Source: JBECKX01 sp964468475
Lineage (GTDB): Bacteria > Zixibacteria > MSB-5A5 > CAIYYT01
Reading direction: 5' to 3'
NCBI GenBank assembly: GCA_964468475.1
Contig: CAYXUL010000008.1
Coordinates: 8,641 to 72,640 of the forward strand
DNA length: 64,000 bases
The notes under the pieces were generated by a model that saw nothing but the letters and a program-made list of their open reading frames with translations, was not told the origin of the DNA and did no database searches. The translations under genes and the position numbers were made by a program. Positions 1 through 7,268 of this stretch are shown here, one piece after another. How positions within the stretch are numbered: the stretch's first letter is position 1; each line of letters starts with the position of its first letter.

Positions 1-2
1 GG

Positions 3-125
3 AACTTCCTTTCCGACTCATATCTCCTGTCAACGTTATTTGACTTGTGGGCCGTAAGGCTCTACATTGTGCCCGTCAACCCCGAATTTGGCCTGCAACT
101 CGAGGGAGTGGGACCAGCACTTTGA
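3..125 (+). CDS. C-terminal fragment of an unidentified upstream gene
   Basis: An open frame enters from the left edge and runs 40 codons to a TGA at 123-125. The fragment ends with ...LEGVGPAL and shows no motif I recognise. The case for coding is positional: its TGA overlaps the TTG start of ecfT in a TTGA arrangement, the same 4-bp coupling used at most gene junctions here, and the other two forward frames close within 60 bases. An ECF ATPase or substrate-specific component would be expected before ecfT, but the visible residues do not show that. Confidence 0.4.
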   Translation, partial: NFLSDSYLLSTLFDLWAVRLYIVPVNPEFGLQLEGVGPAL

Positions 126-871
126 AGTCGAAATTCGACCCCCGAATTCAACTTGTCGCGATCATGGTTGCCATGACTCTGGCAATCCTCTACCGGGATT
201 GGCGTGTGTATCTGCTGCTCACCGGCTACCTGCTGATTCAGATGACATTGGTTAGAGCAATTGCGGCGCAACTCAGGAAAGTCGCCTGGGTGATGCTGGG
301 TGTGGCAGCATTTACCATGCTGCTCCATCTCCTCTTTGGCTCAGGCAATGGGCATCAACTGTTTGCCCTCTCTTTCATCAAGATTACATCGGGAAAGCTG
401 AGCGACGGATTGCTCTATAGTTGGCGGGTAGTGATTCTCTTCGGCGTCGCAGCCTGGCTATTAGCAGTGATTGAACGGGATCGCCTCGCTGATGTGCTGG
501 ATTGGATTCTGCAACCGTTGACTAATGTCGGAATCAGGATGGGCGGATTGACGATGTCTTTGCGGATTGCGTTGCGGACGATTCCCTACTTGCAGAGCGA
601 GCACCGGAGAATCATGATGGCTCAACAGGCGCGCGGAGCTATTTTCGGAGGTTCGTTGTTCAAACGAGTTTCACGGCAGTCGCAGATTATGGTGCCGCTG
701 CTGGCTTCAACGCTGCGGCGTGGTGACCGCCTTGGCGATGCCCTGCAGGTGCGTCATTGGCGCAATGACGTCACCCCGACCAGGATCCATCAGTTTGAAA
801 CCGGCAGGCTTGACCTGCTGCAACTGATGCTGGCTGCTTTCCTGATCCTCGCCACGGTGGTCGTCACATGA
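122..871 (+). CDS. ecfT: ECF transporter transmembrane (T) component, CbiQ/EcfT family
   Basis: This membrane subunit of an energy-coupling-factor vitamin or metal importer links the ATPases to a substrate-binding S component. The protein (249 aa from TTG 122) opens with KSKFDPRIQLV, like the family's usual xxLDPRxKL start, followed by several hydrophobic segments. The cytoplasmic coupling region contains the family Ala-Arg-Gly motif (QQARGA); the second coupling motif is weaker (QVRHW). The TTG start is chosen because it overlaps the stop of the upstream frame and has a GGGAG about 12 nt upstream; an in-frame GTG at 47 is the alternative. It overlaps truA by 4 bp, and an ecfT-truA order is common in other bacteria. 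The substrate cannot be inferred. Confidence 0.85.
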   Translation: MKSKFDPRIQLVAIMVAMTLAILYRDWRVYLLLTGYLLIQMTLVRAIAAQLRKVAWVMLGVAAFTMLLHLLFGSGNGHQLFALSFIKITSGKLSDGLLYSWRVVILFGVAAWLLAVIERDRLADVLDWILQPLTNVGIRMGGLTMSLRIALRTIPYLQSEHRRIMMAQQARGAIFGGSLFKRVSRQSQIMVPLLASTLRRGDRLGDALQVRHWRNDVTPTRIHQFETGRLDLLQLMLAAFLILATVVVT

Positions 872-1617
872 CGCGCAATATCTTGCTCAAACTTCAGTTC
901 GTCGGCACCAATTACGCCGGCTGGCAGCGGCAGAGCCGGGAGCGCTCGGTCCAGGGTGTAATAGAAGCGGCTATTTCCGCGATAACAAATGAGACGGTGA
1001 GCCTTACCGGCTGCAGTCGCACCGATGCCGGAGTTCACGCGGAAGACTTCATCGCGAATTTCCGGACGCAGTCAAATATCCCTTCTGACCGCTTTGCCAA
1101 GGCAATCCAGAGCAAGCTGCCGAAGGATATTCACATTGTCAGCTCGCGTGAAGTCGAGCCTGATTTCAACGCCCGCAAGCGCAGTCACTCCAAGACCTAC
1201 CGCTATCAAATCTACCGAGGCTTCACGCCGTTCAATACTACGCGCTGGTGGCAGATGCCGGACAGGTTAGAGGCTGAATTGCTTAAAGAAGCTGCCGGTT
1301 TGATGGTGGGAAGATACGATTTCAGTAACTTCTGCGTGACAAAATCGCTGAAACGCGACAATCATTGCCGCATCGAACAAGCGACTTGGAGCATCCGCGG
1401 AAGAAAGCTATATTTTAAGATTACCGGTGACCGGTTTCTGCATCGAATGGTAAGATTCCTCGTAGGAACTCAGGTGCAAATTGCAGCAGGCAGATTGCAG
1501 TTGGCGGACTTTCGAAAGATGCTCAGGCAACCGGGAAGCCTCAAGGCCCGTCACTCGGCGCCGCCGGAGGGGTTGTATTTGATGAAAGTAAGATTCATGG
1601 ATCGACAGGAGGAGTAG
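868..1617 (+). CDS. truA: tRNA pseudouridine(38-40) synthase TruA
   Basis: TruA isomerises uridines 38-40 in the anticodon arm of tRNAs. The 249-aa length is normal for the family. Family landmarks are the N-terminal FVGTNYAGWQ, the catalytic motif SRTDAGVHA with Asp53 as nucleophile, the central YRYQIYRG, and FLHRMVRFLVGT near the C-terminus. The start ATG overlaps the ecfT stop (ATGA), and the stop directly abuts the next ATG at 1618, so translation is probably coupled along the operon. Confidence 0.96.
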   Translation: MTRNILLKLQFVGTNYAGWQRQSRERSVQGVIEAAISAITNETVSLTGCSRTDAGVHAEDFIANFRTQSNIPSDRFAKAIQSKLPKDIHIVSSREVEPDFNARKRSHSKTYRYQIYRGFTPFNTTRWWQMPDRLEAELLKEAAGLMVGRYDFSNFCVTKSLKRDNHCRIEQATWSIRGRKLYFKITGDRFLHRMVRFLVGTQVQIAAGRLQLADFRKMLRQPGSLKARHSAPPEGLYLMKVRFMDRQEE

Positions 1618-2265
1618 ATGAAGTTCTTTATCGATACGGCAAATATCGATGAAATCAAGGAGGCTGCATCCCTGGGGGTGCTTGATGGCGTGACCACGAA
1701 TCCTTCCCTCGTTTCTAAGGAAGATGGGAAATTCGAAGATATATTGAAGCAAATCTGTGAAATCGTTGATGGCCCGATCTCTGCCGAGGTCACGGCCACC
1801 GACTATGAAGGCATGTTGGCGCAGGGTCGGAGGCTGGCGAAACTTCACGACAATATCGTCATAAAATGCCCCTGCACCAAGTCCGGGTTGCAGGCGACTA
1901 AGACCTTCGCCGATGAGGGCGTTGATGTCAACATGACGCTCGTATTTTCGCCGACGCAGGCAATTATGGCCGCCAAGGCCGGAGCAAGGTTTGTGTCGCC
2001 ATTCATCGGCAGGCTCGATGATATCTCCCAGGAGGGAATGGAACTGATCGAACAGATTGTTCAAATCTATGATAATTACGCCTTCGACACCGAAGTGCTG
2101 GTGGCTTCAGTGCGTCACCCGATGCATGTGGTGCAGGCGGGGCTGATCGGCGCAGATATTTGTACGATGCCCTTTAAAGTCATCGAAAAGCTGATACATC
2201 ACCCGCTGACCGACATCGGCCTGGCGCGGTTCCTCAAAGATTGGGAGAAAGTGCAGACTCGATGA
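1618..2265 (+). CDS. Transaldolase / fructose-6-phosphate aldolase-like protein
   Basis: This is a member of the short (215 aa) class I aldolase family that includes fructose-6-phosphate aldolase and single-domain transaldolases. MKFFIDTANIDEIKEA, GVTTNPSLV and the Schiff-base lysine in VIKCPCT (Lys83) are visible. The active-site strand reads VIKCPCT where VVKIPMT is more usual, a modest divergence beside the catalytic lysine. The C-terminal part has the family's IGADICTMPF and HPLTDIGLARFLKDW. Transaldolase or F6P-aldolase activity cannot be separated by eye. The ATG sits immediately after the truA stop, and the stop overlaps purB. Confidence 0.9.
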   Translation: MKFFIDTANIDEIKEAASLGVLDGVTTNPSLVSKEDGKFEDILKQICEIVDGPISAEVTATDYEGMLAQGRRLAKLHDNIVIKCPCTKSGLQATKTFADEGVDVNMTLVFSPTQAIMAAKAGARFVSPFIGRLDDISQEGMELIEQIVQIYDNYAFDTEVLVASVRHPMHVVQAGLIGADICTMPFKVIEKLIHHPLTDIGLARFLKDWEKVQTR

Positions 2266-3554
2266 TTGATCGCTATACGACTCCGGAAATTGGCGCGATC
2301 TGGACAGACCAGCATAAGTTTGAAACCTGGCTAAAAGTCGAAGTGGCCGTCGCTGAGGTGCAGGCGGCACTGGGAATGATTCCCAGAAAAGCTGCGAAGG
2401 ATCTGGCAGCCAAGGGTAAGTTTTCCGTCAAGCGGATTGACAAGATCGAAGCAAAGGTCAAACACGACGTCATCGCGTTCCTCACCTCAGTCTCCGAAAA
2501 CGTCGGTGAGTCCGCGAAATTCCTCCATTTCGGTATGACCTCTTCTGACTTGGTCGACACAGCTCAGGGCGTGCTTATCAAAGACGCCGGCAAGATCGTT
2601 CTTAACGAACTGAAGCTGCTGACAAAGGAAGTCAAAAAGAAAGCCCTGAAGTACAAGATGACTCCCGCGATTGGGCGAACCCATGGCGTTCATGCCGAGC
2701 CTACCACCTTAGGCCTCAAATTTCTGCTCTGGTTTAAGGAGCTTGAACGGCAGCAGGTACGTGTCGAACGTGCTTTTGCTCAGGCGGCGGTAGGAAAGAT
2801 CTCCGGAGCAGTCGGCAACTACGCCAACCTTGACCCTATAGTCGAGCAGCGCGTCTGCCGCAAATTGAAGATTCAACCTGCAGTCATCTCGACGCAGGTC
2901 GTGCAACGTGACCACCATGCCGAATTGCTTGCAGCCATAGCTTTGCTGGGAGCCTCGCTGGAAAAATTCGCTACGGAAATTAGAGGTTTGCAGAAAACTG
3001 AAGTTCTGGAATTGGAGGAGGGCTTTTCCAGCGGGCAGAAGGGTTCGTCGGCCATGCCGCACAAACGCAATCCGATCACCTGTGAGCGTGTCGCCGGACT
3101 GGCGCGAGTGCTCCGCGGGAATATGGTAGCCGCCTACGAGAATGTGGCGCTGTGGCATGAGCGGGACATTACCCATTCTTCTGTGGAGCGGGTAATTTTG
3201 CCCGATTCCACGATCCTGATTGTATACATGCTCAAGCTGTTCACTGAGATTGTCAAGAATCTCAATGTGTATGAGAAGAACCTGCTGAGGAATCTCAACC
3301 AAACCGGTGGACTGATTTTCAGCGGTCGCTTGCTGCTCAAGCTGGCGGAGGCGTGCGGTTCGCGCGAGCAGGCGTATGCGCTGGTTCAGCGCAACGCCAT
3401 GAAGGGTTGGCAGGGAAATCAGAGCTTCGAAGACCTGGTGAAAAGTGACGAGGAAGTGCTTCAGTATCTCAGTGAGAAGGAAATCTCAGAGTGCTTCAAC
3501 CTGGCGCACTACACCCGAAACGTTGACAAAATCTACAAGAAGTGCCTTTCATGA
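2262..3554 (+). CDS. purB: Adenylosuccinate lyase
   Basis: PurB cleaves SAICAR and adenylosuccinate to release fumarate in purine synthesis. From ATG 2262 the protein is 430 aa and begins MIDRYTTPEIGAIW, the normal family start. It carries HFGMTSSD (about residues 89-96), the catalytic-base region GRTHGVHAEPTT (His141) and the signature loop GSSAMPHKRNP (261-271). A longer reading from TTG 2241 is possible, but the ATG at 2262 overlaps the upstream stop as ATGA and fits the family N-terminus. purS and purQ follow after two phospholipid genes. Confidence 0.96.
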   Translation: MIDRYTTPEIGAIWTDQHKFETWLKVEVAVAEVQAALGMIPRKAAKDLAAKGKFSVKRIDKIEAKVKHDVIAFLTSVSENVGESAKFLHFGMTSSDLVDTAQGVLIKDAGKIVLNELKLLTKEVKKKALKYKMTPAIGRTHGVHAEPTTLGLKFLLWFKELERQQVRVERAFAQAAVGKISGAVGNYANLDPIVEQRVCRKLKIQPAVISTQVVQRDHHAELLAAIALLGASLEKFATEIRGLQKTEVLELEEGFSSGQKGSSAMPHKRNPITCERVAGLARVLRGNMVAAYENVALWHERDITHSSVERVILPDSTILIVYMLKLFTEIVKNLNVYEKNLLRNLNQTGGLIFSGRLLLKLAEACGSREQAYALVQRNAMKGWQGNQSFEDLVKSDEEVLQYLSEKEISECFNLAHYTRNVDKIYKKCLS

Positions 3555-4198
3555 TCGCGTCCGACGGCTTAAGGTTTATCATTCCCGCCTGGCTGGTCAC
3601 CGCGCTTTTCCTGGTGGTTGGCCTTAGAACCGGCGCTGCTATTCTCTTTGTGCTCGCCGCGCTCGCCATGTTGACTGCAATATTCATGACCTATTTCTTT
3701 CGCGATCCTGAACGCACCCCGCCTGAGGGCGATGAGCTGATTCTTTCGCCCGGGGATGGCAAGATTATCGTTAGTGAAACTCACAAGGATGAGTCCGGCC
3801 ACGAGTTCAAACTGGTTTCGATATTCCTGTCGGTATTCGATGTCCACATCAATCGGATTCCGATCAGCGGCGAAGTTACCCGTGTCCGTCACGTGCCGGG
3901 GATGTTTCATCGCGCCTTTGAACCTGATGCCCTCATTGAGAATGAGCGCACGGAAATTACGATCAACTCCGCATATGGCGAGGTGAGCTTCAGCCAGGTG
4001 GCCGGAATCCTGGCACGCCGTATTGTCTGCGGGCTGACGCAGGGTGAGCAGGTGAAGAGAGGGGAACGATTCGGTCTGATTCGATTTGGCTCGCGCGTCG
4101 ATATCTTTCTTCAACCCGAGGTTGATGTCCAGGTGAAACTAGGTGACAAGGTCTCCGGAGGAGTAAGCGTAATTGGCCGCTACCCGCAGGCGAGATAA
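3551..4198 (+). CDS. psd: Phosphatidylserine decarboxylase (short proenzyme type)
   Basis: Psd decarboxylates phosphatidylserine to phosphatidylethanolamine at the inner membrane. It is 215 aa, the compact form of the family. Residues 11-47 make two hydrophobic segments, followed by YFFRDPER, SPGDGKI and SVFDVHINRIP. The autocleavage site is GLIRFGSRVDIF; Ser181 would become the pyruvoyl group. The ATG overlaps the purB stop (ATGA); an upstream in-frame GTG at 3542 is less likely. The next gene, pssA, makes this enzyme's substrate, so the two form a phosphatidylethanolamine pair. Confidence 0.94.
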   Translation: MIASDGLRFIIPAWLVTALFLVVGLRTGAAILFVLAALAMLTAIFMTYFFRDPERTPPEGDELILSPGDGKIIVSETHKDESGHEFKLVSIFLSVFDVHINRIPISGEVTRVRHVPGMFHRAFEPDALIENERTEITINSAYGEVSFSQVAGILARRIVCGLTQGEQVKRGERFGLIRFGSRVDIFLQPEVDVQVKLGDKVSGGVSVIGRYPQAR

Positions 4199-4937
4199 GT
4201 TCAGGGGGGTCTTTCCCGGAGCATTTACGATGGGGAACCTGCTCTGCGGATTCCTCTCGATCATCTCCGCTCACAATGGTGCACCCGCCCGCGCAGCCTG
4301 GCTGGTGATTCTCGGGGCCTTTATCGACGGCCTGGATGGTCGCGTGGCCCGCCTCTCGCGCTCAACCAGCCAGTTCGGCAAGGAACTCGATTCGCTGGCC
4401 GATATCGTGACTTTCGGCATCGCGCCGGCATTCCTGGCACTTACAGCCAGCCTGCAGAGCTACGACCGCTGGGGTTTCATGGTGGGTGCGGTTTATCTGA
4501 TGGCCGGGGCATTCCGGCTGGCGCGTTACAATGTCATCGCTGACCCTCATCGGAAAGACCAGTTTGTCGGTTTGCCGATTCCGATCGCCGCAATTACGAT
4601 CTGCTCCTATGTAATCCTGAACATGAAGTACTTTCAGAAAGTACTCTATCCTGAGTTTCTGGTGACTATTGTGATCGGCTGTTCGGCGCTGATGGTGTCG
4701 ACGGTCACTTACGATTCACTGCCGGAGCGTCTCGACCGCAGAGAAAACCGTTGGCGGCTCCTCTTTATTTTTGTATTCTTGATTGCGTTGCTGATCAAGC
4801 CGCGCTTGATGCTTTTTCCTTTCATGATCAGCTACGTGCTTTTTGGCGTTGTACGCGAAGGGGTTAAGCTTTACGGCGCCGCACGTAAGAATTCGGATGA
4901 CGAACGGGACAAACTCGAAAATGAACCAAAGCAATAG
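4173..4937 (+). CDS. pssA: CDP-diacylglycerol-serine O-phosphatidyltransferase
   Basis: PssA condenses CDP-diacylglycerol with serine to make phosphatidylserine. The CDP-alcohol phosphotransferase signature D-G-x2-A-R-x8-G-x3-D-x3-D is present near residues 50-75 (DGLDGRVARLSRS, then FGKELDSLAD). Multiple hydrophobic helices follow and the C-terminus is charged. The start is an unusual TTG at 4173 inside the end of psd, supported by a GGAGGAG sequence roughly 9 nt upstream. The 26-bp overlap with psd and the tail overlapping the purS region indicate tight co-expression. Confidence 0.93.
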   Translation: MAATRRRDKFRGVFPGAFTMGNLLCGFLSIISAHNGAPARAAWLVILGAFIDGLDGRVARLSRSTSQFGKELDSLADIVTFGIAPAFLALTASLQSYDRWGFMVGAVYLMAGAFRLARYNVIADPHRKDQFVGLPIPIAAITICSYVILNMKYFQKVLYPEFLVTIVIGCSALMVSTVTYDSLPERLDRRENRWRLLFIFVFLIALLIKPRLMLFPFMISYVLFGVVREGVKLYGAARKNSDDERDKLENEPKQ

Positions 4938-4953
4938 CAGTAAGGGAAACAGA

Positions 4954-5187
4954 GTGATCTGCCGCGTCCGGCTTAAGGCAGGAGTGCTTGATCCGCAGGG
5001 GGTGACAATTTTGCACGCGCTCAAGCAACTGGGGTATAAGGATGTGGCTGAGGTACGTTCAGGCAAGATATTTGAACTAACGTTCAATTCCGACGTTAAT
5101 GGTGATATCAATTCAACGTCGGAAGAGATATGCCGTAAGTTGCTGGCAAACCCGGTGATCGAGGAATTCGAAATACTCAACGATTAA
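4954..5187 (+). CDS. purS: Phosphoribosylformylglycinamidine synthase subunit PurS
   Basis: This small subunit of the three-part FGAM synthase (PurS-PurQ-PurL) helps channel ammonia. It contains the family pattern RVRLKAGVLDPQG and ends with NPVIEEFEI. GTG 4954 gives 77 aa, the usual size, and has AAGGG about 8 nt upstream; ATG 4921, overlapping the end of pssA, would add 11 residues with a weak ribosome site and remains possible. purQ follows after 27 bp. The catalytic purL is not next to purQ in this window. Confidence 0.9.
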   Translation: MICRVRLKAGVLDPQGVTILHALKQLGYKDVAEVRSGKIFELTFNSDVNGDINSTSEEICRKLLANPVIEEFEILND

Positions 5188-5214
5188 GAATCCGAGCTCG
5201 TAGCAGGTAAAATA

Positions 5215-5919
5215 GTGCGCTTCGGAATAGTGACATTTCCCGGTTCTAATTGCGATTATGATGCCTTGATGGTGGTGCGTGATCAACTGGGAGAAAGTGC
5301 TGATTTTGTCTGGCACAAGGATGGCAGTCTTCAGGACTTCGACTGCATCATTCTGCCGGGCGGCTTCTCGTACGGCGACTACCTGCGCACCGGCGCGATC
5401 GCCAGGTTTTCTCCCGTAATGGAGGCAGTCAGGAACTTCGCCGCCGCTGGAGGATTGGTTGTCGGAATCTGTAATGGCTTTCAGGTGTTGCTGGAGGCCG
5501 GATTGCTTCCGGGAGCAATGTTGCGAAATGATCATCTGCGCTTCGCCTGCAAGCATGTCTACATCCGTTGCGAAAACGGCGATACACCGTTCTCAAATCA
5601 AATCGCTGAAGGTGATGTGTTGAAAGTTCCGATTGCCCATTCTGACGGCAATTACTACGCGTATGAAGGCGACATTGCCGATCTGGAGCGCAATCGACAG
5701 ATCATCTTCCGTTACTGCACCAGGGAAGGAGAGATTGCCAGGTCGGCCAATCCTAACGGCAGCACCGCCAATATTGCCGGCATCTGTAATCGCGAGCGCA
5801 ATGTGCTGGGAATGATGCCGCATCCGGAACGAGCTTCGGAGAAGTTGCTCGGATCGGCTGACGGTCTGAAGATATTTCAGTCTATAAGGGCTGCTGTTTC
5901 CGAGAGGGTGACCGTTTGA
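5215..5919 (+). CDS. purQ: Phosphoribosylformylglycinamidine synthase subunit PurQ
   Basis: PurQ is the class I glutaminase subunit that supplies ammonia to FGAM synthase. It is 234 aa with FPGSNCDYD at the N-terminus, the oxyanion strand LPGGFSYGDYLR, the nucleophile Cys86 in GICNGFQVL and the His-x-Glu of the catalytic triad in MMPHPERA. The GTG start at 5215 matches the family N-terminus (MRFGIVTFPGSN). The stop overlaps the TTG start of the following membrane protein. Confidence 0.96.
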   Translation: MRFGIVTFPGSNCDYDALMVVRDQLGESADFVWHKDGSLQDFDCIILPGGFSYGDYLRTGAIARFSPVMEAVRNFAAAGGLVVGICNGFQVLLEAGLLPGAMLRNDHLRFACKHVYIRCENGDTPFSNQIAEGDVLKVPIAHSDGNYYAYEGDIADLERNRQIIFRYCTREGEIARSANPNGSTANIAGICNRERNVLGMMPHPERASEKLLGSADGLKIFQSIRAAVSERVTV

Positions 5920-6200
5920 GAAGGAACGAGATTGTCTTCTTGATCTTCTCGCTGCTGCTGGCTGCGATTGTCGGCGGTCTGGTGGGAGATATCATCGGGC
6001 AGTTTCTTCCCGACGGCGCTGCCAAGACGCTCTTCCAGAAGAGCATCGAGATCGGCACTGTTCACAATGGCCAGTACAGCCCCCTTACGGTCAACTTTTT
6101 CGCGATCACATTTACGCTGGGATTAGTGTTTAAGATTAACTTTGTCAGCGTATTATTTTTGGTTATCGTTGTAATCTACTTTCGCTGGTTCTATATTTAA
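5916..6200 (+). CDS. DUF4321-like small membrane protein
   Basis: This 94-aa protein has two strongly hydrophobic segments (residues about 6-27 and 60-92) separated by a polar stretch. It resembles the DUF4321 family of unknown function, often found near housekeeping genes. The start is TTG 5916, overlapping the purQ stop (TTGA), with GAGAGGG about 8 nt upstream. No catalytic residues can be proposed. Its position just before tatA may hint at an envelope role, but that is only context. Confidence 0.7.
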   Translation: MRRNEIVFLIFSLLLAAIVGGLVGDIIGQFLPDGAAKTLFQKSIEIGTVHNGQYSPLTVNFFAITFTLGLVFKINFVSVLFLVIVVIYFRWFYI

Positions 6201-6227
6201 TAGAGGCAGTTTTGTAGGAGAAGTAAT

Positions 6228-6440
6228 ATGCCGAATTTAGGCGTTCAAGAGCTGCTGGTCATATTCCTCATCGTGCTGATTTTATTCGGCGCCAAGAAGA
6301 TTCCAGATATTGCGCAGGGCCTGGGCCGTGGTATCCGCGATTTCAAGAGAGCCATGAAGGATACCACCGATGAAATCTCGAAAGCGGCGCAAATCGACGA
6401 GGATGAACCTCAAGCTAAATCAAGCGAAAAGAAAGACTGA
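6228..6440 (+). CDS. tatA: Sec-independent translocase protein TatA
   Basis: TatA oligomerises to form the pore-like component of the twin-arginine export system. The 70-aa protein has one N-terminal membrane helix (about residues 7-20, LLVIFLIVLILFG), the hinge FGAKKIPDIAQGLG, an amphipathic helix (GRGIRDFKRAM) and a charged tail. TAGGAG lies about 7 nt upstream of the ATG. No tatC is visible in the window. Confidence 0.93.
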   Translation: MPNLGVQELLVIFLIVLILFGAKKIPDIAQGLGRGIRDFKRAMKDTTDEISKAAQIDEDEPQAKSSEKKD

Positions 6441-6465
6441 TCCCCGCTGAAACAGCCTGTCAAGT

Positions 6466-6942
6466 ATGACTGATAGCAATGCGACCGATAAGATCTTCGG
6501 CCCCGACGAACTGGAGCAAATTCGCAGTACTCTTGCTGCGGCGGATTCGTCGTGGGAGGGTGATCATCATCGCTTCAAAATCACTCAGACGGAAGAAAAA
6601 CGGTCGTTGGTGCTGGAGATCTACCCCAAGACTCAACTCGGCAAGAGTTCCGGAGCCTTGATCGTTGTCTATACCGGTGCAACTCATCTGCAGTTGCACA
6701 ACTGTTCCGGTTTCGTGGTCAGCGAAGAACTTGGAGAAGTCACTTTCGTTTCAGAAGAAAAGGACAAGATTTCCGGACTTGTAGTTGAAAGGGAGGCTGC
6801 CTGCTCGCTTTACTCAAGCATCAACCGGGATCTGATCTCGTCTGATTTTTCCAAGCTAGGCGTGGAAGTTATGCTCTCCGGTGTGGCTCTTTCGCTGGCC
6901 GAGGAGCTATTCGACGGTGAAGAGCTGACGAAGGACGACTAG
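6466..6942 (+). CDS. Hypothetical protein, 158 aa
   Basis: I do not recognise this protein. It is soluble, acidic (many Asp/Glu at both ends), without signal peptide or membrane helix, and looks like a mixed alpha/beta fold with alternating hydrophobic strands (SLVLEIYP, GALIVVYTG, THLQLHNC). It is the last gene of the forward operon, 25 bp after tatA, and faces the kinase gene convergently. Codon use resembles its neighbours, so it is probably a real gene. Confidence 0.7.
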   Translation: MTDSNATDKIFGPDELEQIRSTLAAADSSWEGDHHRFKITQTEEKRSLVLEIYPKTQLGKSSGALIVVYTGATHLQLHNCSGFVVSEELGEVTFVSEEKDKISGLVVEREAACSLYSSINRDLISSDFSKLGVEVMLSGVALSLAEELFDGEELTKDD

Positions 6943-7099
6943 CTTCTCCCATCCGGGCAATCTTTTTCCGGCATTTGATTGAATGGGTGAACTTGCATGG
7001 AGGCATCTCGACACACCCTGACGCACCCCCTTCTGGATATTGAATCAATCGCTATTACCAAGACACGCACTGAGTACGTCTGCGTGCGCCCCTGCGGTG

Positions 7100-7199
7100 N
7101 NNNNNNNNNNNNNNNNNNNNNNNNNNNNNNNNNNNNNNNNNNNNNNNNNNNNNNNNNNNNNNNNNNNNNNNNNNNNNNNNNNNNNNNNNNNNNNNNNNN
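7100..7199. other. Assembly gap (100 N), probably an unmerged contig overlap
   Basis: The 14 bases before the gap are repeated immediately after it, as expected when two overlapping contig ends were scaffolded rather than joined. The true gap may therefore be zero or negative. Confidence 0.8.
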
Positions 7200-7236
7200 G
7201 CGCCCCTGCGGTGGTCTTGCGGATTCTTTGTAGGGA

Positions 7237-7253
7237 AGGTCTCTTCGAGACCT
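7237..7253. repeat. Perfect inverted repeat AGGTCTC-TTC-GAGACCT
   Basis: Seven-bp arms surround a 3-base loop in the convergent intergenic region just after the kinase stop. It could act as a bidirectional 3' end hairpin, although there is no T-tract on either side. The compact palindrome with GC-rich flanks also resembles dispersed intergenic repeats. The function is unproven. Confidence 0.5.
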
Positions 7254-7268
7254 GCCGCCGAGTTCAGC

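Larger units (their letters stand above)
6943..7268. other. Convergent intergenic region with a scaffold gap
   Basis: No convincing gene lies here. The region separates the convergent hypothetical and kinase genes. It contains a 100-N gap at 7100-7199 whose two flanks carry the same 14-mer (gcgcccctgcggtg at 7086-7099 and 7200-7213). It also contains a 7-bp perfect stem-loop at 7237-7253. Short open frames across the Ns are artefacts. Confidence 0.8.

Noticed and set aside
1408..2064. 218-codon minus-strand frame across truA and the aldolase
   Set aside because: It is antisense to two well-recognised genes, with no motif and no ribosome site.
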